Shown piece by piece: positions 24,235 to 35,064 of a stretch of 64,000 nt of DNA. The DNA is taken from positions 5,525,501 through 5,589,500 of the forward strand of contig JAMJFZ010001868.1 in assembly GCA_026225945.1 (NCBI GenBank), in the 5' to 3' direction. This DNA comes from Cricetomys ansorgei. Its lineage: Eukaryota; Chordata; Mammalia; Rodentia; Nesomyidae. The notes under the pieces are model-generated. The model was not told the DNA's origin. It searched no databases and saw only the letters and a list, made by a program, of their open reading frames with translations. The translations under genes and the position numbers were made by a program. Within the stretch, counting starts at the first letter, position 1. Every line of letters starts with the position of its first letter.

Positions 24235-24875
24235 TTAATACCCATATACATGGGGTGCTCTCAACTTGGTCAGGGAAATTTTTTGAAGTAAGTAATAGAG
24301 AGATGTGCAACTGCTTACAAAAATAGACTGAGTAGTCAACCCTAAAGGAGACATTTACATCAACTCTGCCACCGCTAAGTTTCAGGGAACATATTAAAGA
24401 GAAGGGAGTAAAAACATAAAACCAGAGGGTAGGGATGAATGCTATTGCCTTAAGGACTTGATATGGTTACCATACTCACAAACTCACAGCATCTGAGGTA
24501 ACTTGCACAAGATCTATACAAGGTCCAGCCAGCCAAAATCCTCCATAGGTGGGCAGATGATCTCCTGACTCATGCTACACTGATGAGCTACTGATTGTTT
24601 ATAGGTACCGTGGGAGGGATACTTTTATTGCTGTTGTCTTATGATGTGACCACTGGTAGGCTTCCTGTGCTCCAGTGGATGGCTCCACACCTATGCATAT
24701 ATAAGCAGCACTGACTCCATTGAATGGGTTACAAAAGCAATTAATAAAAATAAACATGAAATTAGAGGGTATGGCTAGAGGGTATGGGGGAAGCTGCAGA
24801 AGAAAAAGTGGGGGGCAAATATGATTACAACACATGTATGAAATTCTCAAAAATAAGATAAAAATTGTAAAACCT
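24235..24875 (+). mobile_element. Rodent L1 (Lx-type) 3' UTR
   Basis: The plus strand runs 'tggggtgctctcaacttggt' (24251), then 'actcacaaactcacagcatc' (24474) and 'gatctatacaaggtccagcc' (24511). Later come 'tccagtggatggctccacac' (24671) and 'caacacatgtatgaaattctc' (24828) before an A-rich end. This is the order of a rodent L1 3' UTR subfamily. It is 5'-truncated with no ORF. Confidence 0.78.
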
Positions 24876-25254
24876 GGACACTAGGAAGATGATGGGCAAG
24901 GGACCACTCTCAGTTTTACTCACAGGATTTTTGTAAACCTATAGCTGTTCTAAGAATAAATTGCATTCATGTTAGTAAAAATGATAAAATATTTAGTCAT
25001 GAGACAGGTTGAGTTCTGCCAAACAACATGAAGGAAACATATCATTATGATGTTAATTGCCTCTGAGGTCAACAAAATTCCTCTTATTTTTCTGAATATA
25101 AAAGGAATACCTAAGAATTCACAAAGAAAAGACATATTAGTCTCTGGAATGATTTAACAATTTTTGACCATTTTAATTAAGCCTTGGATATGAATTTTCC
25201 AAAATGTGATATATAGTTTTTAAGAATAATGATATTGAGTTAAAGAAATATAAA

Positions 25255-25660
25255 AAGCAAATTCAAATAACAAAGGTACATCAACTATACTCTATCTGAA
25301 TAACAAAAAATAGCAGTCTTAATAAAAGATGACTTAGCAAAGACATGAAATAATGGAAATTATCTTTATATTGATAAATATTAAATTGCCTCAACTGTTT
25401 TGAAGTGCAAATAATTCACAATGTATCAAAATTTTGAATATGTATACCAAGTGACCTGGTAATTTCATCTTGAAATTTCTCCCAAGGACATAATCAGAAA
25501 GGGATGAAAAGATTTATGTGCAAAGATATTCATTCTAATCTTGTATACTAGTGGAGATAGAAGTAACATACATGTCCATGGCAGAGGAAGCTATTAAATA
25601 TATTATAGCTGCTCTTACATCATTTTGCCAAATGATCCTCACCGCAGCTACTATAAGTCA
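25255..25660 (+). mobile_element. Old L1 3' end (L1M/L1ME type)
   Basis: 'accaagtgacctggtaattt' (25446) is the decayed 'accatatgacccagcaattcc' motif. Then come 'aagatttatgtgcaaagata' (25509) and 'catgtccatggcagaggaa' (25571). This matches the order of mammalian L1 3' tails around 'atgttcatagcagcattatt...aatgtccatcaa'. Confidence 0.6.
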
Positions 25661-26019
25661 CTTTGACAAGTAAATACCTTGCTTACATATTGACTTTGTA
25701 ACACAGATTGTGAAATTAAATTTATAACATGACCTATTCCCAGTAATATATAGGCTATCTGCAGGTACACATTTAGAGACATGTCTCCATCTTTATGTGC
25801 AAGGAGAGTGGGCTGAAAAAGATATTTGCATTCATTTTATGTCTCATTTCATAAACAATTGGACATGAATTATGCTTCCTGAAGTCATCACTGCTATATG
25901 TATGTGCCCGTAGTTTGCAGATATAAACATTATCACCAAATTATGAAAACCATGTTAAGAAACCTGTCATTTGCTGAGTCCTAGAAAACCCTAAGCAGAT
26001 GAAATGTGTGCACATTCCC

Positions 26020-26020
26020 G

Positions 26021-26063
<43 letters not shown>
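26020..26063. repeat. (CA)n microsatellite with CG core
   Basis: CACACACGCGCGCGCACACA followed by pure CA. It is alternating purine-pyrimidine throughout, a classical Z-DNA-prone sequence. Confidence 0.95.
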
Positions 26064-26066
<3 letters not shown>

Positions 26067-26104
26067 CTGTCTCTACAGTCTGAAATGTCTCTTTGAAAGA
26101 GGCA

Positions 26105-26665
26105 TTCTATTTTGTTGCATGTATTCTGTCCTGCTCCGCACATTGCTAAAACTTTGAATGTCTCCCCTCAGCTCTTGGAGTAAACACAAAATGCTTAAAG
26201 ACCTTTGATGGAACATTGGTACTTTAAGTCTCCAGCCTCAGGGGGAGGAGTCTACTCACTCCAGCCATTCCTTGGTTCCCAGTTTCTTGTATTTAGTGTG
26301 CTCTGCACTACTACAGGATGGGTGCACAGCTTCCCCCTCCTCTACCATTTCTGCTACTTAAAATCTCTACTGCTCTCTTCGAGTTGCAGAAGGAAGCAGT
26401 CTTGAGAGGCACCATGCTTACCAGCTCTGACCATGTGAAATTCTTTATTTCACACTGCATGACATGTACCTCTTTTTTTGTTCTCTCATCACAGTTGTGA
26501 TTTGGGACAGGATTCCTTAATGCCCATCATCCTACTCTACCATAATCTCCAAGAGCACAGGGAGCCTGTCTATTTTTGCTTAAGATTGCACTTTAGCACA
26601 CGCCTGAAAACAGAGAAGAAATTTGATAAATCTTTCATTGAATGAAATTGTGAATCCATCAAATC
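26105..26665 (+). mobile_element. L2 (LINE2) 3' part
   Basis: The order matches L2: 'ttgaatgtctcccctcagctc' (26154), 'taagtctccagcctcaggg' (26225), 'tactcactccagccattcct' (26252), then 'caagagcacagggagcctgt' (26550). The end, 'aatctttcattgaatgaaattg' (26630), corresponds to the L2 terminal TGAATGAATG. This is an ancient mammalian element with no intact ORF. Confidence 0.75.
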
Positions 26666-26980
26666 AAGCAGCCAATCAAACAATCTCCAAGTCTATAGAA
26701 GTTTTAGAGGACCAGCCTCCATTATTAGACCTACTTTAACATATGAGACTCTGAAGTTTACATTGTCCATTAAGTACACGGCAAAGAACCACTGGAGATA
26801 ATCACTAACTCTATAAGGGAATGCTTTTAAGTTCTAGGAAGAAAAACAATTGGAAACATTAACACATTTTCTCTTAGTATCCAACTTTCTGCCTTCATAG
26901 AATTAGAATCAATACTGCTACCTACTTCATTATCTAAAAACATTGAAAACCTCCAAGATAGAAACAAAAAACATAAAATG

Positions 26981-26981
26981 C

Positions 26982-27024
<43 letters not shown>

Positions 27025-27073
27025 CCTCCCTCCCTTCTCACCTCTCCTCTCCTCTCCTCTCTCCTCCTCTCCA
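26981..27073. repeat. Polypyrimidine (CT)n / CCTCTCT tract
   Basis: Over 90 bases of nearly pure C/T on the + strand: CT dinucleotides, then CCCT, then CTCCTCTC units, with two A interruptions near 27040. It is a homopurine/homopyrimidine stretch capable of triplex (H-DNA) structure. Confidence 0.93.
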
Positions 27074-27079
27074 GTTTAA

Positions 27080-28685
27080 CTATTCAGGCAGATGCTCGTT
27101 CAAATCTGTATAGCTATAGGATTTTAATGTATAGTACATGATACAACTGAAACCTTTATCCACCCAAAGATATTCATGATTTATTTAAACTTTAAAATCA
27201 TCACTCTAGGTTGCTATCTTAACCTATGACAGGGACTAAAATGAAATGAACTGGCAGAGTACAGAAAGAATATTTCTCTTCAGGAAATCTTTCAGTTGCT
27301 CCATGGATTCATTGAACTAAACCTCTGATACAAGCAGCCATGCCCAAGAAGTGAGATTAAGGATGAAAGCCAAGATTTTCACAGACATCACAGCTTCTTT
27401 CTAAGCAGTTTCTTCAGCATCTGCTTCACATCTTTCCAAAAGCAAATCCTATTATACACCAGCTACACCATGGAATTCAGCCAGTTATCCCTATAACCCT
27501 GTGTTTCAAACACTTTTTGATGATGTCAAGGAGAGATCCACACCTGAGTATATTAAGAAACCCTAATCAACAGAGAAAATATGTGATGCTGTCCATCCTC
27601 AGACTATGAGTACTAGTCACAGCATGGAGATAAATATAGATTTTAGTCCACAGAACAGTAACAGAATGTTTATCAGAAAAGCGTCTACATAAACTAAACA
27701 GTAAAAAAGTAAGCTAAGATATAATCACCAATACATTCCATTAGTCTCCTCTTTATTACTTGGTATGCTCAAAATCACTTGCCTTAAAGGAAGTAATTTC
27801 AACCTAGGTAATATTGCAAATGAAGGACAATGGTGATATTGTGGGAAAAGATGAAGGTTTCTATCATCATTAAGAACATACTTTATAGAAATCCTACATT
27901 CTGATGCCTTTCACCCCCGGCATCAGATTGCTTCTAACTTGTTTTTTTATACTTGATTGGACTGTGGTGAATCAGGAACCCTTCCAGTGAAGTGGGAAAT
28001 GACAGGACATTGGTGGACATAGAAGGGATCTACAGTGAGAGGAAGATGTATTAAACAGGAAGAGAATTCCTTTATCATCATCTGCTGTATCTGAGTAAAC
28101 ATATGATTGGAACTCCTTTAGTATTTCAATTTCTGATTAGGTTATATTTAGATTCTTACAAGACAAGTCCCTAGGGATGTTTTTTGTCTTCCAAATAGGA
28201 GAGCTAATTATGACTGCCTATTCAATATATAACCCATAGGTCAAAAACAAATAATGTGTTCAATATTTTAAAAAAAAAACCCACTTTAAAAACCACCCTG
28301 CAAGCACTTAATGTGAAGGAATTTGCAATTAGATGAACATTGGGATGTGGGGTTTCTGTGCTTTTCCAGAATTTAGTTGATAATTATATCTTTTCTGCAA
28401 TGAGGTGAGATTATAAGAAATGAACACCATTTTGATCCTTCCCTAAGACTCTTCATTTTCACATTTTAACAAAAACTATGAAAACAAATGGTTGAGAATT
28501 TTACTGGACTTCTTCCAAATAAATGTCAAATACTCTGGGTGAATACTTCAGAATGTTAAAGAAAACACAACTTGGATGAGAGAGAGTGTCTGCTGACACT
28601 GCAAGGCGGTGCAGTTTGTTTTGGTGGTTGTGGCTATCACGGTTATCAGTAGAGTTCAGACAAGAAAACTGGGTGCCCACTGGTG
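27080..28685. other. Unassigned DNA
   Basis: About 1.6 kb with no gene or confident repeat. A ten-A run lies at about 28270-28280. Confidence 0.4.
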
Positions 28686-28686
28686 T

Positions 28687-28694
28687 TCCACTAC
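28687..28694. repeat. Target-site duplication, left copy
   Basis: TCCACTAC, identical to 30307-30314. The pair flanks the inverted L1. Confidence 0.7.
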
Positions 28695-29075
28695 ATTTTT
28701 TTCTTTTCAATTTTTGATTCACAATTTAATCACATTTCTCCCTTCCCTTTCCTCCCTCTTGACCCTACCCATATACTCCCCTTCACTCTCCTTCAGATCA
28801 TTGGCTACTTCTCCTCTAATTGTTATTTCATAAAATATATATAATTTCTGAGTATAACCTGTTCAGTAAGTATAATGCTATCTCTGTGTTTTCTTGGCTA
28901 ACCTTTATCACTGGACAGCCAATTGATGTGTTCTTCCCTGATGAACCTCGCCAATTCCCGGCTTCCCTCAGTTGCCTATAGTTCTTTATGTAGGGTGGAG
29001 GCCTTAGGGGCTTTTCTCCATCCAGTTTAGCATGTTCAAATGTTACACAGCAGCTGTCTAATTGAACTTACGATC
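28695..29075 (-). mobile_element. Twin-primed rodent L1: 3' part (minus strand)
   Basis: It starts at a T-rich left edge (28696 on), the A-tail of a minus-strand L1. Reading leftward on the minus strand it gives the rodent L1 3' UTR terminus: 'aaactacaggcaactgag' equivalents near 28975, and a block equivalent to 'gggaagagcacaccaattgg' near 28925-28945. The block 28735-28800 is C/T-rich, the complement of the usual G/A-rich end. At about 29060-29080 the orientation flips. The sequence position at the flip continues where the plus-strand portion ends at 30306, as expected for one L1 copy with an inverted 5' part. Confidence 0.78.
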
Positions 29076-29360
29076 TGCTCAACAAAAGGGAGACCATGCC
29101 TGGTACTGGAAACCTAACTAGCCACTTAATGCTAGTTATTGGAGATGAATCTACAACCACTAATTCACTAAACCAGAATAATACCTAACAACAATCTATA
29201 AACATTTGCACTTACAGCCACAAATAAATGCAGTCTTTACCCATCATCAAGGAAACTTCTCTTTGCAGTAGTCAGAAAGAAAGAAAACATATTATACTAA
29301 AGAAAACAACAACCAATAAAAGGCAGAGTTGTAGAGCCCAATCACAATGGATATACCTAT
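29076..29360 (+). mobile_element. Twin-primed rodent L1: inverted 5' part, left piece
   Basis: The plus strand carries 'catgcctggtactggaaacc' (29095), then 'ccaaccaataaaaggcagag' and 'cccaatcacaatggatatac', matching the rodent L1 3' UTR upstream of the terminal block. It is cut at about 29360 by a solo LTR and continues at 30124. Confidence 0.78.
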
Positions 29361-29832
29361 TGGGGCCCAGATTTCCCAGGCTATGAAATGCTTTAGCTTG
29401 ACAAGGTTCCTGAAGCGAATTCACTGCCGGGAACTGGAATTCCCTAACTGCCTTGCTCCTTTTTTGTCTTCACTGTACGGTGGCATATGTTCTCTCATCA
29501 ATAATAAGATCTGTATAAGCCAACAGTAATAACAAAATCAATCCCTGAGCTGGCTACTGTGGGCTGGAATGGAACACACCCTTGCTATCCAGAAGTAAAT
29601 TGCAATAAAGCAACCCAGGTTTATTGCAAAGATTTAAGAAATATAAAACCCAGAAAATTCCCCTAAGTTAGTAGTTATTAGCAGCTTCTCCCCACCACTC
29701 AGCAGGGATTCTTTCTTCCCCAGAATACCCAGGCACCATTGTGTCTCAGGTGCAGGCGGCTACCCCCACACCTGACTGACGAGGTTGAGGAACCAATCAA
29801 AATAGCACAAGACCAGGGCTCCGGGGGACCCT

Positions 29833-29840
29833 AATAAAAG
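29833..29840 (+). promoter_or_regulatory. Putative LTR TATA box
   Basis: AATAAAAG, about 150 bases upstream of the AATAAA signal in the solo LTR. It is placed where an LTR core promoter would be. Activity is not implied. Confidence 0.45.
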
Positions 29841-29858
29841 CCCTGGACGGGGGTCGCT

Positions 29859-29912
29859 CGCTCTCTTGCTCTCTTGCTCTCTTGCTCTCTTGCTCTCTTG
29901 CCCTCTTGCCCA
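29859..29912. repeat. CTCTCTTG tandem repeats in LTR
   Basis: About five CTCTCTTG octamers just downstream of the TATA-like box. A comparable CTCTCTTGC-type repeat is known in the R region of IAP LTRs, which is part of why I lean towards class II. Confidence 0.85.
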
Positions 29913-30123
29913 CATCTCCCGCCCGTGCGCGGCGGTCGCCCCAAGCCGCCACACCTGTCCCAAGCCGCCGTGTGCACCAAGTTCATTTAATAAAAAGGCC
30001 TCGTGCGGTTTCAACAGCCACCAAGACTGTGGCTTCGTGTTTCTTTGGGGTTTACCCATCCTTCGTGGAAGAAAGAACCTCCATTTTCGCGGGGGCCAGA
30101 GCTGGACCGCCAGGACTCCCGCA

Positions 30124-30306
30124 TATACCTACGAAACACAACTGCAACTAAGTCTCAGGGAACACTGAGGGAGAGAGAGCAGAAAGATTGTAACAGCCAG
30201 AGCATCAGGAACTTTGCTATGAGATTGTTTCTCCAAGCAAAATAATGAGCTACACTTACTAAGTCTCACCAAATGTTTGCCCACATGAGAGCTGAACAAG
30301 AATGAC
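30124..30306 (+). mobile_element. Twin-primed rodent L1: inverted 5' part, right piece
   Basis: It resumes the L1 with 'ctaagtctcagggaacactg' (30149), then 'gcagaaagattgtaacagcc' (30179) and 'tctcaccaaatgtttgccca' (30265), ending at 'gctgaacaagaatgac'. The next expected L1 bases are the ones found, reversed, at about 29060-29040. A target-site duplication TCCACTAC follows at 30307-30314. Confidence 0.8.
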
Positions 30307-30314
30307 TCCACTAC
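30307..30314. repeat. Target-site duplication, right copy
   Basis: TCCACTAC, identical to 28687-28694. It closes the L1 insertion. Confidence 0.7.
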
Positions 30315-30319
30315 TTTTT

Positions 30320-31227
30320 AAATTCTAATTTCACACACATACACATACAAAAATGTAGGGCCATTTTCTGAAATCAAATCTAGTATTCCTTTTATTAAAT
30401 ACATATTATGAGTTAAAGAAATATCAATGAGAAGTAACTGTCATTTGCAATGGGTACTCTTCTATATTTTGAAATGCAAATTGTTTCTAATGTAAATGTG
30501 TCAATTCAATTATGTCAAAAGTCATGCTGCTGTGTCCTGTAGCTGTATGTCACACAATTATTTTATCATAATTTCAACGGACCTAAATTTTTTCAGATGA
30601 AATTATTCTTTATAGTATAGTTTTAAAACTGGGGAAAAGTAACAACAGACTAAAGACAGCATAAAAACAGTTTGGCTAAATCATAGGAGACATTATTATC
30701 ATGTCTCATTATAAACATCAGGAAATCTGACTAGTCAGAATTTACCAAGTGAGAGTTTTGTCAACATAAAATATCTCATCACACATAGTGCTTACACTGC
30801 TTCAGTGTTCAGTGATACTACCAGGAACATGATTTTAGAGTATTTTCTGTCCTGAAATGCTCAGAAGGCTGCTTGTGTTCTCATAGCTGATAGAAAACAC
30901 AGTTGAAACATCATGCTTCTTTTAAAGTAGAAAAAAAAAAATGAAATGTTTGTCAAGAATCTCTATGTATCAACTCCTTCATATAAAAAGCAAAAACTTC
31001 CTAGAGATTTTTTTTTTTTTACCACACTCGTATTTAAATCACATAAGCTACAACTGAGTTGCACGACCAGCTGCATCTAGAAGACAGGTTTGGAATGTGT
31101 TTTCCAGATCAATTTCTGAGAAAATCAGGAGAGAAGAATTTGCATGTCGAGTCAGTCAACAGTCAGTATTGGCCACTCTATTATATTTCCCAGAATCACA
31201 GACACAAAAGGGTAGATACACAGAAAA

Positions 31228-31230
<3 letters not shown>
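30320..31230. other. Unassigned DNA
   Basis: There is no gene. An A run lies at about 30931-30940 and a T run at about 31009-31020. Confidence 0.4.
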
Positions 31231-31231
<1 letters not shown>

Positions 31232-31272
<41 letters not shown>

Positions 31273-31280
31273 ACACACAC
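31232..31280. repeat. (TG)n followed by (CA)n
   Basis: About 19 TG units (31232-31269) and then a short ACACACACAC block. The junction is self-complementary, giving a small foldback. Confidence 0.95.
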
Positions 31281-31384
31281 AATAGATGGTCACATATTAT
31301 GTGAGCGTTGTTAAGTGAGTGTTGTTCACAAATACGAGGTACGTATGTGCATGTCCATGTGCACGTGCATGTATTTCTGTGTGT

Positions 31385-31705
31385 GTGTGTGATTTATGAG
31401 TGTGCACAGGCCTGTGAAAGCAGGTGTTGAAGCCAGAAGTTAATGTCTACTGTTGATCACTGTCCTTTCTCAATCTCCACCTTATTTTGAGGAAGGCTCC
31501 TCACTGAACCCAGAGACTAATTGCTGTTTCAGTTAGACTGGCTTGGGTGGCCAACAAGTCCATCTGTCCCTCCAACACATACGCGTACTGCAAGGTTTCC
31601 AGTTTTGCACTACAAAGCCAGCTTTCTATGTAGAGCCTGGGGATCCAAACTCAGGTCTACTTGCTTTTGCAGCAAACAATTCATGACAGTGGTCTCCTCA
31701 GCCCG
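31385..31705 (-). mobile_element. B4-type SINE
   Basis: The right edge on the minus strand is a decayed tRNA-like head (GGGCTGAGGAGACCACTGTC). 'gacctgagtttggatcccc' near 31640-31660 follows, then a body with 'ctccaccttattttgagg' (31476 on the + strand) and a TG-rich left edge. The total length of about 320 bp and the order match the B4 group. It is diverged. Confidence 0.7.
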
Positions 31706-32164
31706 GTTCACATATTTGAAAGCCAAAAGAATCCCACAGTTGGTTTTCTGGTAAAGGGGCAGGAAAGCCAAGATGGAAGTTCAATCTTAATTCCTGATAA
31801 ATAGACACCAATGGGGTAAAGCCATATCGGATTCTCACAACCAAAAGCTAGCAGCCACAGTGCTGTAGAGCAGCTTGGGACTGCCTTAGAGCAATTACAG
31901 AGTAACTCTGCCCTACCCCTTCCTCTGCTTGAGAAATACATGTATATGTATTCAAATTCTCCATGAATAAGAGAACATTTCTTCACTTTTCATTGTTCAC
32001 GCTGTATTTTCAAATACTAATCTCTTTCAGAAAAACACTATAGAGGCCCTACTACCTATCTGTGAGCTACTAAGTCCAGTCAAGTTGACAACTACAAAAA
32101 TAATCTCAGCCACATAACCTGTACCTTTGAAGCAAGTTATGCTTCAAAGTAATGACACCATCAT

Positions 32165-32262
32165 TGGCTTTTGCCCCTCCAAAGTGGAGTATACTGCTTG
32201 GCCCAGGATAACGCTTAGTTAATGTTTGATGAATGAATGGATGGATGACTGAATGAATTGAC
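32165..32262 (+). mobile_element. L2/MIR-type 3' end
   Basis: 'gcttagttaatgtttgatga' (32212) followed by a GAAT/GGAT tandem ('atgaatggatggatgactg', 32231-32249) matches the TAAATGTTTGTTGAATGAATG end of ancient LINE2-linked elements. Confidence 0.55.
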
Positions 32263-32279
32263 AAAGAAATTGAATGCAT

Positions 32280-32470
32280 GCAATTATTTTAAATATGTTT
32301 AAAAGATATAAAAGCATTGAAATTGTCCCATCGAACAGTAAAAAAAGAAAGCAGAACTTATACCTATATGTTAGGTGATCCCAATGTTAAAACATATGCG
32401 TATAAACTTGTCTGGAAATAAACCCCAAAGTGTTAAGAGTGAATTTTTTCAGGAGATATTATTGTAAGTT
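32280..32470 (+). mobile_element. Possible old L1 3' tail
   Basis: 'aaacttgtctggaaataaac' (32405) and 'gtgttaagagtgaattttttc' (32432) resemble 'tgtctgggaagatataccc...aatgttaacagtggttat' in old L1 3' UTRs. Weak, no ORF. Confidence 0.4.
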
Positions 32471-32474
32471 GCCA

Positions 32475-33890
32475 CTATGAAATGTCTTAGTATATATGCT
32501 ACAAAAGGAGTAATAAGTTTAGGATTGTGATATGAAATTAATGTTTGTTTGTTAGAAATTCAAAAGCATGTACTTTATGCATTCTTCATTTCTAACTAGA
32601 TTTTTTGGTAAATTTAAAACTGTGATTTCTGCTTCAGCTTTGTTTTTCATCCTGATTCTGCAGATCTTTATCTGAGATAGTTTCTGTATGTGAAACTAGC
32701 AGCTGTCAACCTGTGCATAGTCCAATCTTCACTATGTCCTCTCCCCCCACCTCTCCTTCTCTCTCCTTCGCTCTTTAATGCATGGCAAAATATACATGCA
32801 TATGTATGCATACTGATAACCATCTCAGTGTCTCTTGACAGCAATGCATTTTTTTTCTTTTTGCTACTTGAAATAGCATCATTTCTCAATAAAAATGTTT
32901 TGATGAAATAATCATTTCAATTTTGAAGCAATCATAGTGTATCATACACTATCTTATACTGAATGTGATATGGTCCATACTCTCAAGGGGCTCATGATGT
33001 CAATGGAACAAAATCATGGGTTAATGAAGAGATGCATGACTGGTATTTAACCTATCTTGCTCTCTGTAAGAATGCAGAGAGGAAGGTACCAGAGTCCCCT
33101 TACAGAGGAGGTGATAGAAAAGCAGATGCGTGCCACAGAAACAGCTGGCCTGTAAGCAGGAAGGAAAAGAGATTCAAAATACCCCTGCAGAATTCTCCAT
33201 TGGGACGTGAAGGGGCCGGTGGCAGGTTTCCATCTAGACACTTTACTCAAAAGCCCATTCCAAGATGCAACAAGTTCCTGACTAATGGAACTGCACCAGT
33301 CTTCTAGCAAAGTCTTAGTGAGTGATTTAAAGATGTGCTCCCAGACAAAGTCTTGTGTGGTAATTTATGCTTCAGCAAATCATCTCAGATTTCACACATG
33401 CTCTTTCAATTCTCTTAAAAACGAGAGACATGATTACAAGTTGTATCATTGGTATAGAGAAATAACTCCACATTATCTTTCACTGTGGCAAATCTATAAT
33501 AAAATCCCAGCTGTGTCAATGGTTTTGGAAATTCATGTGGTAGGTTTTAGCAGCTTTTTCAGAATATGCAGGGACAGTTTCCTATCTAGAATGATTCATT
33601 TCCAGCAAATGTCTTTCCCATTACATAAAATAGATTCAAATCCAAAACCTTTGCCTGTACCAGTGAGACCCAGCCTTCTTGAACTTTATCCTTCTTGCCT
33701 TGCTGACTTATGCTGAACTACCAGCAGGCATAAATCTCACAGCTGGATCCCACTTCTCACTCTGGGACCTGGGGAGAGAATTCTTTTGCTTTGGGTCTCT
33801 GTCTTCCCTTCGCAAATGCTCAACCAGTAAAGAAATGTTAAGAAAGGGTCAGAGCTAAGTTACAGTAAAGACCAACTCTGCAGAGCTGCC
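32475..33890. other. Unassigned DNA, with the longest open frame
   Basis: I see no confident repeat. A 143-codon open frame (33285-33716, plus) has no recognisable domain, signal peptide or motif, and no promoter or splice context that I can support. I do not call it a gene. Confidence 0.4.
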
Positions 33891-33892
33891 TT

Positions 33893-34035
33893 CAATTAAA
33901 TTCTAACCCTGCCACTCAGGGCCTTAGGAATGCACATACCTAGTCAGTTTATTTCTCTGTGTTCTTATTTATAAAGTGGAAAGTATAAGAATGTCAACCT
34001 CATGGGAAGGTTCTGAAAATGAGATGATTTGATAT
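33893..34035 (+). mobile_element. MIR
   Basis: 'aaattctaaccctgccactc' (33898), 'agtcagtttatttctctgtg' (33942), 'cttatttataaagtggaaag' (33964) and 'caacctcatgggaaggttct' (33995) reproduce the MIR core order: tgccactta, ttaacctctctgtg, tcatctgtaaaatgggg, ctacctcatagggttgt. Confidence 0.75.
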
Positions 34036-34039
34036 CTAA

Positions 34040-34510
34040 ATATCCATTGTGTGTCTTGATCAACGGTAATTGCTGGGGAAAAAAAATGCAATCGTTCTCA
34101 TTGCACTCCTGGCTCTTTCTTCAGACAGGTATGAACATAGCAGATGCACAATCAAGCTTCCTCTACACTAGTAAAAACTACTGCTGCTGAAGCTTTGGGA
34201 AAGTAGATTAACAGTCTTCTCTTGGGCAGAATAGATAGCAAGAAGAAGCCAGCAGTAGCCACAGAGATGGGCTCAGGTATATGCTAGAGGTAGAATTAGA
34301 GTACGTCAAGCATGTTCTATAAGAAAAAAAGTACAGCTGCAAAGGGACACCAGACCTTGGCCCCACAACACATATGGTGTGGGGTAAATACAACTATATG
34401 ATAGTACAGGGCCAGCCAAACATGACTGGAATATAAGTTCCTCCTGCTCAAGAGCAAGAGTAGTCCTTCTGCAGTGGATGAAAGAAGAAGGCATGATCGT
34501 AGATCATTTG
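34040..34510. other. Unassigned DNA
   Basis: No gene or confident repeat found. Confidence 0.4.
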
Positions 34511-34514
34511 TTCT

Positions 34515-34645
34515 TTTTTCTTTCCTTATTTTTAAGACATTGTTTCATTTAGCCCTGCCTGTCGTATATACCTGAACCCTCTCTCTCCATTTACCTACCC
34601 CTGAGATTGCAAGAATCAGCCACCGTGTCTGACTATTTTGCTTTT
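34515..34645 (-). mobile_element. B1-type SINE, old
   Basis: On the + strand 'ttaagacattgtttcattta' then 'gccctgcctgtcgtatata' and 'gagattgcaagaatcagccacc' follow an antisense B1 (TTGAGACAGGGTTTCTCTGT, GCCCTGGCTGTCCTGGAAC, GGGATTAAAGGCGTGAGCCACC). It is about 130 bp and diverged. Confidence 0.72.
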
Positions 34646-34943
34646 GTCCCTTCGGTTTATTATCCTGTAGATAATATACCTCCATTCGGGGCAGTCAGTG
34701 GTGGGACAAACATTGATGACAGCAATGCAGATCTCAAGATCTGACTCAATATTTGTAAGCCTGCTTGTATGGTGTTTTGTTTCATTCCCTTTTTTCTATG
34801 ATGCCTTTCTTGAGCCCAAGCATCAGTCAAATTAAATGAGTCCTTACTCTACCTCACTAGAGAAGTCTTTGCAAAATTCTATTTGCCATACACAGACAAG
34901 TTTACTGAACACACATATTTTTCTCCAGAGACTGAAAAAATTA

Positions 34944-34968
34944 GTGTGTGTGTGTGTGTGTGTGTGTA
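34944..34968. repeat. (TG)n microsatellite
   Basis: About 12 uninterrupted TG dinucleotides. Confidence 0.95.
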
Positions 34969-35064
34969 TCAGGTGTGTACATGTAGGTGTGTACATAAAC
35001 TCAAACATTTGTAGCGCAGGAGTCAATTTGTGAATAGAGACTACTATCTGCTACTGCATGATTC

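Larger units (their letters stand above)
29361..30123 (+). mobile_element. Solo LTR (ERV, class II-like), GC-rich
   Basis: About 763 bp beginning TGGGGCCCAG and ending CCCGCA. It is flanked by TATACCTAT (29352-29360) and TATACCTAC (30124-30132), which are also the expected uninterrupted L1 sequence. Inside there is a TATA-like AATAAAAG (29833-29840), five GCTCTCTT units (29859-29912), a CpG-dense block (29915-29960), and an AATAAA polyadenylation signal (29989-29994). This order, U3 promoter then R then polyadenylation signal, fits an LTR. There are no internal viral genes, so it is a recombined solo LTR. The 8-9 base flanking repeat is longer than the 4-6 usual for LTR elements, so the true ends may differ by a few bases. 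Open frames across it on both strands are not genes. Confidence 0.72.

Noticed and set aside
29760..30168. Overlapping open frames and a CpG-rich patch as a gene promoter or exon
   Set aside because: All lie within the solo LTR. The GC and CpG content belongs to the LTR and not to a host CpG island.
33285..33716. 143-codon open frame as a gene
   Set aside because: No recognisable domain or family, no splice or promoter support, and a length within chance expectation for 64 kb.
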